This document shows positions 24,031-35,781 of a stretch of 64,000 nt of DNA, piece by piece. The notes beneath the pieces were generated by a model. The model did not search any database, had not been told where the DNA came from, and saw only the letters and a program-made list of their open reading frames with translations. The translations under genes were made by a program, and so were the position numbers. The DNA is from Panicum virgatum (Eukaryota; Streptophyta; Magnoliopsida; Poales; Poaceae), in assembly GCF_016808335.1 (NCBI RefSeq), contig NC_053148.1, forward strand, positions 2,051,001 to 2,115,000, written 5' to 3'. Numbering within the stretch: the first letter of the stretch is position 1; every line of letters begins with the position of its first letter.

Positions 24031-24808
24031 ATCCGCTGTTAATCAGGTGATGACCGCTCACCCTGGAGAGTTGCTACACATGGACACAGTAGGTCCTTCT
24101 CGGGTGATGTCAGTTGGTGGGAAGTTGTACGTTCTTGTGATCGTGGACGACTTTTCTCGCTATTCTTGGGTCTTTTTCATGAGAATCAAGGATGAGGCTT
24201 TCGAGTTTGTTCGAGACTTGATCTTGAGGTTGAAAAACGAGCTACCCCAGGCCATGCGAGCGATTCGCAGTGATAATGGCACAAAATTCAAAAACGCTCG
24301 TTTTTACACCTTTTGCAGTGATCAAGGGCTCGAACACCAGTATTCTTCCCCCTACACTCCATATCAGAATGGAGTTGTAGAATGGAAGAATCGGATGCTG
24401 GTTGAGATGGCGAGGACGATGCTCGATGAGCATAGGACTCCTCGAAAGTACTGGGCTGAGGCGGTCAATACCGCTTGTTATGTGTCCAACCGCATTTTCT
24501 TGCGTGCTTTCATGCACAAGACTTCTTATAAGTTGCGATTTGGACGCCAGCCCCATGTTGACCATCTCAGAGTTTTCGGTTGCCGGTGTTTTGTGCTGAA
24601 AGAAGAAAATCTTGATAAGTTTGAGTCTCGCTCGTCTGACGGCATTTTTCTCAGTTATGCATCTCATTCCAGAGCATACCGTGTGCTGCTTATTGATTCT
24701 AACATCGTCAGAGAGACTTGCGAAGTCATTTTCGACGAGACTGCACCGTGCAATGCTTCTGTCTTTGAAGTTGTAGGAGAAGATGAGCTCGGCACCTCCA
24801 TCTTTTAA
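24031..24808 (+). pseudogene. pol: Copia integrase core remnant, DDE triad present
   Basis: The integrase catalytic core is open from 23975 to 24808. The three acidic residues are visible: Asp in HMDTVGPS (codon 24083), Asp in RSDNGTKF (24272) and Glu in NGVVEWKN (24380). The second and third are separated by 35 residues, the D-D(35)E spacing. Integrase joins the element DNA to the chromosome. The domain ends at TAA 24806, where functional relatives read through into reverse transcriptase. Confidence 0.88.
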
Positions 24809-24826
24809 GATGAGGAGTAAGAAGCT

Positions 24827-26350
24827 GTGGAGGGTGATGTTGTGGCTACCACGCGTGCTGTGGACCCAATCGCCTCCGCCACAAGCTCGGATGATGATGA
24901 CGGCCCCGATCCTACTACGTCTACTTCCCGGGGGCCAGTCGAGCAGGTGACTCAGCCTTCACCAGCTGCACCTGAGGAGGCACCAGCTTTGGTTGAGGAG
25001 GAGACGACTTCGACAAGGGAAGCACCGCGACACATTCAACGTCGTCATCCACCTCAACAGATGCTAGGTGACCTCAATGAGCGAGTCACACGGTCCAAGG
25101 TGACAAGTATCGCTGGCTTTGCTCATTCAGCGTTTGTTGCCTCTTTTGAGTCCAAAGATATTGGACACGCTCTTTCTGATTCTAATTGTGTCAATGCCAT
25201 GCATGAGGAACTCGAAAATTTTGAAAGAAACCAAGTTTGGGTTTTAGTCGAGCCTCCACCTGCTTGTAATCCCATCGGAACGAAGTGGGTTTTCAAAAAC
25301 AAACAGGGATAGGATGGGTTGGTTGTTCGAAACAAGGCCCGTCTTGTTGCCTAGGGGTTTTGCCAAAAAAAAGGGATTGATTTTGAGGAAACTTTTGCCC
25401 CTGTTGCTCGTTTGGAAGCGATTCGGATTTTTCTTGCATTTACTGCTTCTAAGGGTTTTAAAGTTTTCCAAATGGACGTTAAATCTGCCTTCTTAAATGG
25501 TTTTATCGAAGAAGAGGTTTATGTGAAACAACCCCCTGGTTTCGAAAATCCCAAGTTTCCAAACCGTGTTTATAAACTTCAGAAATCACTTTATGGTTTG
25601 AAACAGGCACCTAGAGCTTGGTATGATAGAATGAAAACATTTTTGTTGGCTTAGAGTTTTAAAATGAGATGTGTGGGTAAAACTTTATTCCTCATGCGAT
25701 CTGGCACTGATTTTCTATTAATTCAGATATACGTGGATGATATTATCTTTGGTGGCTCTTCTCACGCTCTTGTCTCCAAGTTTTCTGAGCAGATGTCCAG
25801 GGAGTTCGAGATGAGCATGATGGGTGAGCTGCAGTTCTTTCCCGGGCTGCAGATCAAGCAAACTCCTCAGGGCATGTTCGTCCATCAAGCGAAGTACACC
25901 AAGGACTTGCTGCGGAAGTTCGACATGAGTGACTTGTCTCCTCAGCCGACTCCGATTAGCACATCGATGGCGCTTGATGAGGACTTGGATGGCGAGGCGG
26001 TGGACCAGACAGAGTACAGGAGCATGATCGGCTCCCTCCTGTACCTGACAGCGACGCGGTCGGACATTCAGTTCGGTGTCGGCCTCTGTGCGAGGTACCA
26101 GGCTTCTCCGCGCACCTCCCACAGGCAGGTGGTGAAACACATCTTCAGATATATGAAATTCACCCCTGAATTTGGTCTTTGGTACTCTGCGGATTCCTCT
26201 CTGGTCTTGGTGGGATTTTCTGATGCCGATTTCGGTGGGTGTAGGTTGGATCGCAAGTCAACATCCGGCACTTGTCAATTTCTCGGTACATCTTTGGTGT
26301 CTTGGTCCTCTCGCAAGCAGGCTAGCGTTGCTCCCAGATCCTATGGATGA
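24827..26350 (+). pseudogene. pol: Copia reverse transcriptase and RNase H remnant
   Basis: One frame carries the Copia reverse transcriptase with stops at 25310, 25352 and 25652. Recognisable blocks are GTKWVFKNK before the first stop, [12 protein letters not shown] (about 25470), [12 protein letters not shown] (about 25593) and the catalytic YVDD (25730-25741). RNase H begins with FSDADFGGC (about 26220) and RKSTSGTCQFLG. After KQASVA (about 26320) the frame is lost, and the segment that normally carries the next RNase H acidic residue is absent. Reverse transcriptase would copy element RNA to DNA. This copy cannot express it. Confidence 0.88.
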
Positions 26351-26628
26351 AACAAACCTTACAAGATTATAGACTGAGTTTTGATAGGGTTCCCATTTTC
26401 ATAGACAACATGTCTGCTATTAGCATTGCAAAGAACCCTGTCCAACACTCAAGAACCAAACGCATAGATATCTGGTTCCACTTCCTGCGAGACAATCATG
26501 AGAGAGGCCACATAGACTTGATCAATGTCCCTTCAGAGAGGCAAACCGCAGATATCCTAACCAAACCTCTTGAGCAGGACACCTTTGCTCGCTTGCGAGG
26601 GGAGCTTGGGGTTTGTCACCCCTTTTGA
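26347..26628 (+). pseudogene. pol: C-terminal RNase H remnant of Copia pol
   Basis: A separate frame resumes with MKQTLQDY, then FIDNMSAISIAKNPVQHSRTK and ERQTADILTKPLEQDTF, the usual end of Copia RNase H. It ends at TGA 26626-26628. It is out of frame with the upstream part because of the deletion near 26325-26345. Confidence 0.85.
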
Positions 26629-28014
26629 TCGCTGACTTTTCTTTGGGTAGCTTTGTAGGGTTTATTTGTTCTTCTCTTAGTTTTCTAGGTTTGGTAGTTG
26701 CATTGTGCATATGCATTGTACATTTCTGCATTTTGCTTTGCTTCACTTGCACTAGCATTCTTGTATACATTGCTATGATCTCCTAGTGCTTGCTAGTGTG
26801 AGTTTATAAATGTGATCATGTATAGCTTGCTCCACTATGTATATGACTTCATCTGAGTTAAGCTATTTTGATTTGAAAATTTGAAAACATGGTCACCCTG
26901 TCTTGGCTACTAGCATGTTAGGGCGTGTTGATATGCTTTGCTATCTCATTCATGCTAGTGTAGCCTTTCGTTAAGCAATTCATACTTGACATGATCTAAA
27001 ATTGATAAAATAGCTTGAATTGTGCTTGAAATGGAATGGGAAGGTCCAGGTGGGATTGCTTGTCGCACTGATCAAGCTTTCGGGACGGCTCACTTTGTAC
27101 TTGTGAGAACTCCGGCAAGGCTGTGCATGACTGAAACGAGTGTCTTAATCTTCTGATTGTCTTTGGCATAGGCTTGGTCTCGTTGCTAAGTAAAGCATGA
27201 CAAGCTTTCAACCCCTGGCTTTAAATTGCTTGATATAATGAGATTGCAACATCAATATTTACAACATGCTTTGGATGTTTTTGGCTCACCTGTATGAGTT
27301 TGATTAGCACTGTCTTTCATTCCCTACTTGCTAGTGCTAGATGAAGGGAGATGTTTTTATTTCTCCTAAACTGGAACTTGCCTAGCTCTAGACTGATTTG
27401 ATATACCCTGTTGAGCTAGATGCATGTCTTGTTTAAGGATGCACACGTGCTTGTGACTAGTTGTTACTCATATCCTTGTATCCCCTGAATGCTTTCACTT
27501 ACACCTCATGCATTGTATTCATTGCATAGCATATGTTCAGGGGGAGTCTCAGTTTCAGGGGGAGTTTTAGGTCTAAGCCTTGATGTGTGCATGTGCCAAC
27601 AAGGAGGAGAAGGTTAGTGATCGAACAAGGGGGAAAATTGTTTGATTTTTGAGAGAACCAAAAACTTGTTGAGCACAGGGCTCTGAGGGTGCATACATTT
27701 GGTGAGAGTTGCACTGGTAAGGGGGAAATGCATTCAGTGGGAGTTTTTGCTTTATTTAGCTCCTGGTTTTCCCTTCGCTTCTGGCATGACTGTGTCGAGC
27801 CCTGCCTCTGTCTTTGAGGAGTCATGCTTGTGTTTGATCGATTGTGTCGAGTCGTTGCCCTTGTCTTAGGGAATTGATCTTTGCTTGGTCAAGTGACTTG
27901 TTCTTGCTTCTTTCGAGCTTTTGTCACTTGTTCAAGTTCTCTATTGCTTCTTTGTTCTTCACTGTTTTTGTTTCAATCTTGGTTCGTTTGTGGTGTGTTG
28001 ACAATGCACTCATC
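26629..28014 (+). other. Noncoding 3' tract of the Copia element
   Basis: About 1.4 kb between pol and the 3' LTR with no open frame of note. It contains repeated purine-rich motifs of polypurine-tract type (AGGGGGAGT at about 27539 and 27557, AAGGGGGAAAA at about 27628, AAGGGGGAAATG at about 27719). No envelope-like frame is seen. Confidence 0.65.
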
Positions 28015-28032
28015 AAGGGGGAGATTAAGGAA
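28015..28032 (+). promoter_or_regulatory. Polypurine tract of the Copia element
   Basis: AAGGGGGAGATTAAGGAA sits directly before the 3' LTR, where plus-strand synthesis is primed. Extra purine-rich copies lie 300-500 bp upstream. Confidence 0.75.
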
Positions 28033-30028
28033 TGTTGAGTACTCTATCCTGCTTGTGATGAGTGAATTGTCAACTGTGCAGTGTGATCGTGCGCTTTGTC
28101 TTTGAATTGCAGGTACACGGGCGTCAAGTGTTAACGGAGAGCTGCCGTGGAGGTGCTGTGGCCGATGGACCGTGCGGTGGACGGCGGTGAAGGGCAGCCG
28201 GGACTGGAGCTCATGCCGGGCGGTAGCTGTGGCGTCCACTCCTGGATCAAGGGCGCAAGCGACGACGGAAGGCGGGTTTCTTGGTTTGCGCCACAAAACC
28301 AAGCAGGCGGACGGCGGTAGAAGACGCCAAGTCGTGGAGGTACGGGCGTCGGTCTCGGGATTGACGGAGGCGACGGGCGTCGACGGCGTCTAGGGCCTCG
28401 CTGTGGGCGAGGAGGTGACGGGTGTCGGGCGGCGTCTAGGTCCGTCAGAAGGCCGAGGCGGGAACGGCGTCTAGGGCCACGGCGTGGAGACAGGAATCTT
28501 CCCGCGCGTGGAGTTTTGGCGGTTTTCTCAAAACCGGCCACCTACCCGGGTTTCGTGGACCCTCCAAAACTGCAGACCGGAGCTTCATCCACATGGCGGC
28601 ATCGCGGAGAAGACTTCGACTCGAAGAAAGAACCTCGACCGTCGGTTGAGTCCTTGTATCTTTTTTCTATTTTGCCCCTACGGGCTTTCTAGTGTTTAAT
28701 TGAGTCTAGGGGTAGTTTAGTCTTTTGGGTTGAGAGTTATTGGGGTTAAAAACCCCCTCACCCCCTCTCCATCTCTCTCGCTCTCCTTTTTGCCTAGACT
28801 GCACGCCACCACCCTCTCCCTGGCGTCTTCTCTCTGTTCCTCACTCTCCTCTCTAGGATTAGGACTTTAGGGATGGATTGTTGAGATTTTTGTACTGAGA
28901 TTGATCAGGAAAGGAGGCCCAATCCTCCTTGTGCCCTCCAGGGTTTTGAATTCAATTCAATCTCGTATGATTTGTGCTTTGTTTTGGATGATTTCGATTT
29001 TCCTTCGATTCTTGACCACGAGATGTCGAGGTGTTTCTTGAAGATTGAGTGACTCTTTGAAGTGGTTCTAACCCTTCTAGCCTAGTGCCAAAACCCCCGG
29101 GATCACGAGTCTACTCGAATTGACGTTTTTGTGTTCTTGAGAAAACCCCGTTCTTGCTTGGGATTTCCTCGATTCCTCCCAAACCTTGGAGTGATTCGTC
29201 GATTCCTTCCGTGGACATGGTCACAAGTCCTTTGTGATCGTGCCTGCAAATTTTAGTGAGGTTTGGACACGATTTGATCTTCCAATCATCGAGTTTTGGA
29301 TCGAACCGAGAGGAAAAACAGAGGTTCTGGGCTCGGGCAGGATTTTTTCATTATCACCGGTTGAACCGACGCTTACATTCTTTTGCGTCGGATCAACCGG
29401 TGGGTGGAGTTTTCACGTGTTAGGGTTTTTGGGGTTTTCTGTGGTTGCACCGGTGCATCAAACTCTACATGCATCGGATCAACTGGTGCTACTACTGATT
29501 TTGCTGTTTCGCTCGTTCAACTGGCGTATAGATTTTCCTAGACGTCGGTTAAACCGGTGCTTTGGTTTTGCTAGCGTCGGTTTAACCGATGCTCGCTAAG
29601 TCATTTTGCAGTCCCTCTGGATAACTGCACCGATGTTTGGATTTTGATTTTGCCGGATCATCCGGTGTGTGCTGACACCGGTTGAACCGACGTCGTGTCA
29701 ATCTCCACGTCGGATCAACCAGTGCTTGCTTCCCTCTGCTGCCGGCCCTGCTCATTGGTTGAACCGAAGCTGTTCAAATCTGTGCGTCGGATCAACCTGT
29801 GTGTTATACCGTGCTGGTTCTTGTGCTGCTTTTCAGTGTTTGCTTCCACGTTGGATCTTATTTGTTCCTAGGGCTTTCTTGTGTTGGTGTAGCTCCACCA
29901 TAACTACTCCATACTGTGCCTAGGACTTTAGGGTTGTGCGTGTTCTTTGGGACTAAGCCGTTCTTTTCGATTGCAAGCAATTTGAATCGGCTCCCATTCA
30001 CCCCCCTCTGGTCGCCCTTTCGGTCCCT
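28033..30028 (+). repeat. 3' LTR
   Basis: Begins TGTTGAGTAC and ends CGGTCCCT. It is the partner of 18684-20594. It carries an extra stretch at about 29690-29770 that includes two further motif copies (CGTCGGATCAACCAGTG and GGTTGAACCGAAG). Confidence 0.88.
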
Positions 30029-32028
30029 CGTCATCCGACAAACTAGTGCTAGCAGCTAGCAGCCATGGCTTGGTCCAAGTCTAACACCAACACCATGAGA
30101 TAGATCAACCTAACCGACAGCGACTGGCCGAGGCCCTGTACGTGGCCGTGGCGATTTCTTCTTCCACGGCCAACCACCGGTTCTCCGTGCTCGATCACCC
30201 CGGCGTCCCCAACCCGGTCGACGGAAGGTCCCCGCCGGCGGCTGCGTGCGCCGGAGGCCACTCGATCGCCGTCGGGCGCGGCGCCCTTAAATGGAATCAT
30301 GGAAAGGGCCGAGACGATCGTAACTAGTCATAACGATGGCAGTGCCCAGATCGGAACGGGGTCGCGGCGACTCCCAAATCAGGCGCAAGCAGTCTGGCCA
30401 CTTGCATTGTGTTCCGTTACGACACTGCCACCCGGGCAATTGAGGAGTGAACTGACGCTCATTGGCTACGAGGTTCCTCTCGTCCAGTTGTCTCTGCTCT
30501 CGCTGTTGTGATGTCCAGCGTGTCGTCATCGCCCCCGTCGTCCCTGGTGGCTGCTTGTGGTAGGACTTGCCTGGGGGAGTAACTCGTTAACCGTCTCCGG
30601 CCGGCGCCGGCTCCTCGTCATCCACTGCATGCAAGCCAGCCACCGAACAGTGATCGCATGACCTGCACGGACTGCGCTACCATGGTTGCTTCTCCGCTGT
30701 CCACCCTGTTCTTCTTCCAGAGTAGGGCCCGCCTGCATTGCCTGTGAGGCACGGCGACGTGGTGTTCGTTTGGGAGGCCATGCTACGGCTGGCCGGCCGA
30801 CGGCGACGACATTGGCCGAGACCGCCAGGTCAACCTGTGGTCGACGGGAACGGGAGGACCCGGTCCACCTGCCATCGGCTGCTGCAGATGGCCCGACGAG
30901 CCTGCAGCCGCATCAGCAGCTCACTCTCCCGCCTCCGGCGCGGCGGCTCAACGGCCACCCACCGCTCGCTCTGACGCGGCCGGAGTAACTTCACCTCGTC
31001 GTCTCCGGTTAGGTGCTGCCTGCAGCCAAGATCCTCATCCATCCAACCCTGACGAAAAGAAAGGTTCCCAAATTGTCAACGGTGACCCTGGGCTCGCCCG
31101 GCAGTTCAGCCTACCTGCATTGGTCACATGAACTCCACTGATCTGCAGATGAAAAGGGGCGCCGCTTGCATAATGCATCTACTACTACACATGAAAAACA
31201 AGGAGAGCGCAGTAAACAGTAGGTACCTGCAGACAGAGTATGGTAAGCAGCGAGCATGCGTTTCCGTGTAGATGGCCATACGTCCATACCCTTTTTGGCA
31301 TGCATGTGCCCAATCTTCTACTGTTCTTTTTTTTTTTGGGTTTCTTCTTCCACAGGACAGGGACAGCTACTAGCTAGGGACTGTGAAGTGGAGTACGTAC
31401 TAGTATTCTTCTAACACCTCAACGGCACGTGTTATTCTGATCTCATTTTATACTAATTGCTATAGCAGTTGGTAATTCGAAGTGAAAGTTGATGAGCACA
31501 AGCCACTGGCGCACGGTGCCGTTTGCCAGCAGATGTTACATGCCCGCACTCTTCTGCTCGGCTCACCTGCCGTGGTTTATTGCTAAAAGTTGGCCATGCC
31601 ACGACTCTATTCGTCTGTCATGTCAGCCAACAAGTAGTGTTTTTCTTTCACACCAAAATCAGCATAGATCAACCATCAAGCAGTCGTCAGTAGTACTTTT
31701 CTCTCATAACAAATCAATATCAACCAACAGCCACAGCCAGCCAAATAGAATTCAGTGTCCAAATGTTCACAACAAATCAGCAAAAGCCACTTCTTCATTT
31801 CTTTGACTGCTAGCAGATGGTGTTCAAGTGTAGGATGAAAAACACACACACTCTCTCTCTGGCAAAACCGGAAATCCACCACACCGACATGGATGAAGCC
31901 ATCATGTGAAAAAGCATGGTGAACCGTTAACCTGGCCAGGGAAGCCGCCATTAAATGCCGCACATAGCTTTCAGCTGCGGCAGCCGGGTGGCGGTGCCTG
32001 CCAATTATCTGAGCTAATGAGAGCCCCA
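30029..32028. other. Intergenic, upstream of the BODYGUARD gene
   Basis: About 2 kb with GC-rich parts (30120-31010) and mixed parts. Short frames exist on both strands without known motifs, so no gene is called. A T-run lies at about 31327. Confidence 0.4.
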
Positions 32029-32037
32029 CCCCAACCC

Positions 32038-32219
32038 AGGGTTTCAAAAACCGGTGACACTGTTCAAAATCGGAACAGTAGCAAAAAAAAATACTTTTGT
32101 ATTTTTGGATTTAGAAGCATAAAACTTAAAAAACCGGACCCGGTTTACCGTCCCGGACTGGACCGGGAATGGGAAAAAACCCGAAAACTGGCGGTTCCCG
32201 GCCGAGATTTGAAACCCTG
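32038..32219. mobile_element. Short MITE with 9-bp duplication in the BODYGUARD upstream region
   Basis: AGGGTTTCAAAAACCGG on the left mirrors CCGAGATTTGAAACCCT on the right. CCCCAACCC flanks both sides (32029-32037 and 32220-32228), allowing one extra G at the right end. A 9-bp duplication fits a Mutator-type MITE. It ends about 360 bp before the start codon. Confidence 0.65.
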
Positions 32220-32242
32220 CCCCAACCCAAACCCTCCTCCCC

Positions 32243-32249
32243 TATTTAA
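32243..32249 (+). promoter_or_regulatory. Candidate TATA box of the BODYGUARD gene
   Basis: TATTTAA lies 330 bp upstream of ATG 32577 in otherwise CT-rich sequence. It would leave a long 5' untranslated region containing CTAGCTAG repeats. Assigned on position only. Confidence 0.3.
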
Positions 32250-32576
32250 CCCAACCCAACCCGTTGCCCCAAAGCCAAAAGGGAGGAAGAAGAATTGGCG
32301 CAAGAAACCAAACCGCGCCACCCGCCCGCCTCCAACCGCGCTTAAATGCGCGCCCTTTCTTCTTCCCCGGAGGCCCGGAGTTAAACCCTCGCGGACGCCT
32401 CCGTCCCCCGCTATTACAAAAGGGAAGCTCCCCCTGCGCCTCAGCTGGTAGTTTGCTAGCTAGCTGAGTTTCCTGAGCCCGAGCGCGCGCGGCCGCCCGC
32501 CGTCGTCGGTTGCGCTTTGCCGCCGGTCGCCCGCCGAGGTCGATCGGGAGCTAGCTAGCTAGCCGGCCGGGGAGCA

Positions 32577-35500
32577 ATGCACATTGCCACCTGCGTGTGG
32601 CAGGAGAAGGCGGCGGCGGCGGCGGGCATGGGGGGAGGAGGCGGCGGCATCGGTGGTGGTTGGAAGAAGAAGAAGCGGGAGTGGGCGTCGGTGGCGGCGG
32701 CGGCGGGGGGCGCGCTCAACTGCGCGGTGAGCTTCGTGGTGTTCTCGGCGCTGGACGTGCTGGACGTGGTGCTGTGCCTGGTGTACAAGCTGGTGGACTA
32801 CGCCGTGGAGGCGGAGTGGAAGGCGTGCTACTGCACGGCGGCGGCGGCGCGCGGGGACGCCGGCGGCCCGCGGATCCTCGCGCCGCCGGGGCCCAAGGTG
32901 GTGCGGCTGTCGGCGTCGTCGTCCAAGATGCAGCTGGAGGACGTGTCCGACACGCTGTACGTGCGCCCCTCGCTGATGGCCGACGCCACCAAGAAGGCCG
33001 GCCCCGCGCCGCCCGCGCTCACCGTCAGCCCCGCCATCGCCGAGATGATCCGCGGCAAGATCGACCGCCCGCCGCGCCCGCCCCCGCCGGCGCCGTGCTG
33101 GTCCGACTGCGACTGCAAGGTCTGCCACGCCTGGAGCGCCGCGCCGCGCTCCGCGTCGCTCCTCTACGTCCACGTCCAGGCGCCGCCGCCGCCGGCCGAG
33201 GCGGCCGAGGACGTGGTGTTCATCCACGGGTTCATCTCGTCGTCGGTGTTCTGGACGGAGACGGTGTTCCCGGCGTTCAGCGCGGCGGCGCGCGGCCGGT
33301 ACCGGATGTTCGCGGTGGACCTCCTCGGGTTCGGGCGCAGCCCCAAGCCGGCGGAGTCGCTCTACACGCTGCGGGAGCACGTGGAGATGATCGAGCGCTC
33401 CGTGCTCCAGCGCTTCCGCCTCGGCTCCTTCCACGTCGTCGCCCACTCCCTCGGCTCCGTCCTCGCCCTCGCCCTCGCCGTCAAGTACCCCGCCGCCGTC
33501 AAGTCGCTCACCCTCCTCGCGCCGGTACGTGCCTGCTCGCCGCCGATCACCATCGCTGCCTGTACTCGGCTGTTGCTGCTGCTGCCACTTGACCTGGCTG
33601 AAAGATACAGCTGGGATCGTAGTAGGACACTGACACATCAGAGGCGCGAGCTGCATGTGACCGTGAGTCAACAACACGCACGCACCAACTGCATCCGCGG
33701 CGGCCGCATTAAGCTCCGACCGGGTGACCGCCGTCGTGGATGACCATGGCACGCAAGATCGATGAACTGCAGCTGTAACCACCATGGGTGACCTGACGAC
33801 ATTTCTGGGTGCAGCCCTACTTCCCGGTGCCGGAGTCGGAGGCCGGCGCGGCGACGCAGTACGTGATGCGGCGGGTGGCGCCGCGGCGAGTGTGGCCGCC
33901 GATCGCGTTCGGGGCGTCCATGGCGTGCTGGTACGAGCACGTGAGCCGCACCATCTGCCTCACCATCTGCCGGCACCACCGCGTCTGGGACCGGCTCTTC
34001 AGGATCCTCACCAGGAACAGGTGCTCTCTCCTCCTCCTCTTCTTAGTAACTAACTGCTGCTCCGCACCTGTGCTTGCTTGGCTGCTCTTGTCTGCTGCCC
34101 CAGCGGACTGACTGAGTGGCCACCCGCCCCTCTGCTCTCACCGCGGCCGGCCGGCCGGCACGCACACGACAGGCCCCACGCCGCCGCGTAGGACATGAAC
34201 GGAACACAAACTGCTAGCAGACGAGTAGAAAAAGAGAAACAATTTTGAATCCAAATGAAACACGTTGGCCGCATTGAATTGGAGCTAACAAGGTAGGCGT
34301 GGCCGCAGCTGCCCGTTCGGAAGTACCAGTCCTGTCGGTACCTGTTCTTGCTGTACCCGGGGCTCTGCTCTGCACGCCTTCCCCTCCCTTAATTCCGGGC
34401 TCTGCTCTGCCCGTTCGGAAGAACACGGAGACGGCGACAAGATCCCGGTTGGAGCATGAGGAGAGTAGTAGTCAGTCATTCCCGATCGATCGCTGTCGCC
34501 TGCATTAAAACGGTGGCGCCCCGCCGGAAAATGCCGCTCTCCGGCGGCGGCTCCCCCGCGATCGACCTCGCCGTCCACATCCACCGTCCTCTTCCTAAGA
34601 ACACGCGCGGCCTAGGACTTGTGCTAGTTGAAGCCCACTAACCCGCGTCGCGCGCGGCCTGAGCAGGCAGAGACCAGCGGCAGACAGCCCAGCGCGGCGG
34701 CGACGGCGACCCCTGCCTGCCTGCCTTGCCTAAATCGGCGGCGCCACACGGCACGGCCCCCACGCCTTAACCCCTCCCCCCATCACGCACGGCCCGCAAT
34801 CATTCGGCGACGCCGCGGCGGGCACCCGGGATGGCAGGTCTCCCCTGGCCCTGGGCACCCGGCCGGCGCTGGGGTCGGGCGGCCGTTCGCGGAGCAGATA
34901 GATCCGGCGTAGCGTGAGGCGAAAGGCTTCGTCGTCGCCGCCGTCGTCTTGTTCGGGCGAGCACGGTCAGGGATGGGGGATAAACGGGAGGTGGGTAACG
35001 CTGGTACAGGCAGGGGGGCCCGGGAACAAACCTACAGGTCTGTCAGTGACTGCTTGCCGGGCGGCCAGTGAACACTGCTCTGTTGTGTTCTCAGAGCAGA
35101 GTAGACAGACACTAGCGCAGGGATGACTAGCCCTGCAAGCAGAAGGTTCCCTGCAGGGCAGGGCAGTCCGGCAGTGCAAGTGTGCGGGTCCGTGTCCATC
35201 CATGTTGCATACTATCCACTGTGAGATCTGGTAGTTGCAAGATTTGTTTTTGTTTTGTTTAACTTTGCTGCCGGCATGAGGTTGTGCCATGGTGCAAGTA
35301 CAAGCGCACACATGGCCCGCTCCAGGCTGCGTCCAGAGCGGCGGCGGCGGCAACGCCAGGGCAGTGGCAAGCTCACAGTTAAGAGTCATGGGTGGCCGGG
35401 CGCCGCCGTGGCCCGCACACAACTAACACACACGGCTGGTGATGGCGGCGCAGGGTCCGGACGTTCCTGATCGAGGCGTTCATGTGCCACACCCACAACG

Positions 35501-35781
35501 CGGCGTGGCACACCCTGCACAACATCATCTGCGGCAGCGCGGCCCGGATGGACGCGTACCTGGACGTCCTGGCGTCGCAGCTGTCGTGCAAGGTGGCCGT
35601 CTTCCACGGCCGCGACGACGAGCTGCTCCCCGTCGAGTGCGCGCTGGCCGTCGGCGCCCGCGTGCCGCGCGCCCGCGTCACCGTCTACGACCGCAAGGAC
35701 CACATCACCATCATCGTCGGCCAGGAGGACCGCTTCGCCGCCGAGCTCGAGGCCATCTGGAGGAGCGCCGCCGCCGACTAG
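32577..35781 (+). CDS. BDG1-like: BODYGUARD-type alpha/beta hydrolase (probable cuticle biosynthesis)
   Basis: Three exons (32577-33524, 33815-34020, 35454-35781) join through GT-AG introns to 493 residues, close to plant BODYGUARD proteins. After a Gly-rich N-terminus comes a hydrophobic segment (about residues 45-75) that may anchor it. The hydrolase core has VFIHGF (His217), the nucleophile in AHSLGS (Ser291), an acid in GRDDELLP (Asp439 or 440) and the histidine in DRKDHITI (His468), a complete triad. Pairs of Cys lie in CWSDCDCKVC. BODYGUARD proteins act in epidermal cells at the outer wall and are needed for normal cutin and cuticle; the substrate is not settled. Intron 2 is 1.4 kb. The call rests on motif order and length. 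The exact paralogue (BDG1, 2 or 3 type) is not resolved. Confidence 0.9.
34021..35453 (+). other. Long second intron of the BODYGUARD-type gene
   Basis: It runs from GTGCTC at 34021 to the acceptor GCGCAG ending at 35453. GC-rich, with no clear transposon. The flanking exons splice in phase (AG from exon 2 plus G from exon 3). Confidence 0.75.

Larger units (their letters stand above)
18684..30028 (+). mobile_element. Sirevirus-like Copia LTR retrotransposon, degenerate
   Basis: An 11.3-kb element: 5' LTR 18684-20594, PBS at 20599, gag from 20661, then protease, integrase, reverse transcriptase and RNase H remnants in the Copia order to 26628, a 1.4-kb noncoding tract with repeated polypurine motifs, and 3' LTR 28033-30028. 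Integrase ahead of reverse transcriptase defines Copia. Long LTRs, a Met-type PBS, a long Gag and multiple polypurine tracts point to the Sirevirus lineage. By eye I count about 29 mismatches in the first 570 aligned LTR bases, mostly transitions, and fewer further along. This suggests an insertion about one to two million years old if grass LTR rates apply. No matching 5-bp target duplication is visible. The coding region cannot make an intact polyprotein. Confidence 0.9.

Noticed and set aside
32559..33785. A 408-codon - strand frame opposite the BODYGUARD first exon
   Set aside because: It is an antisense shadow caused by GC-rich codons. The + strand frame carries the catalytic motifs.
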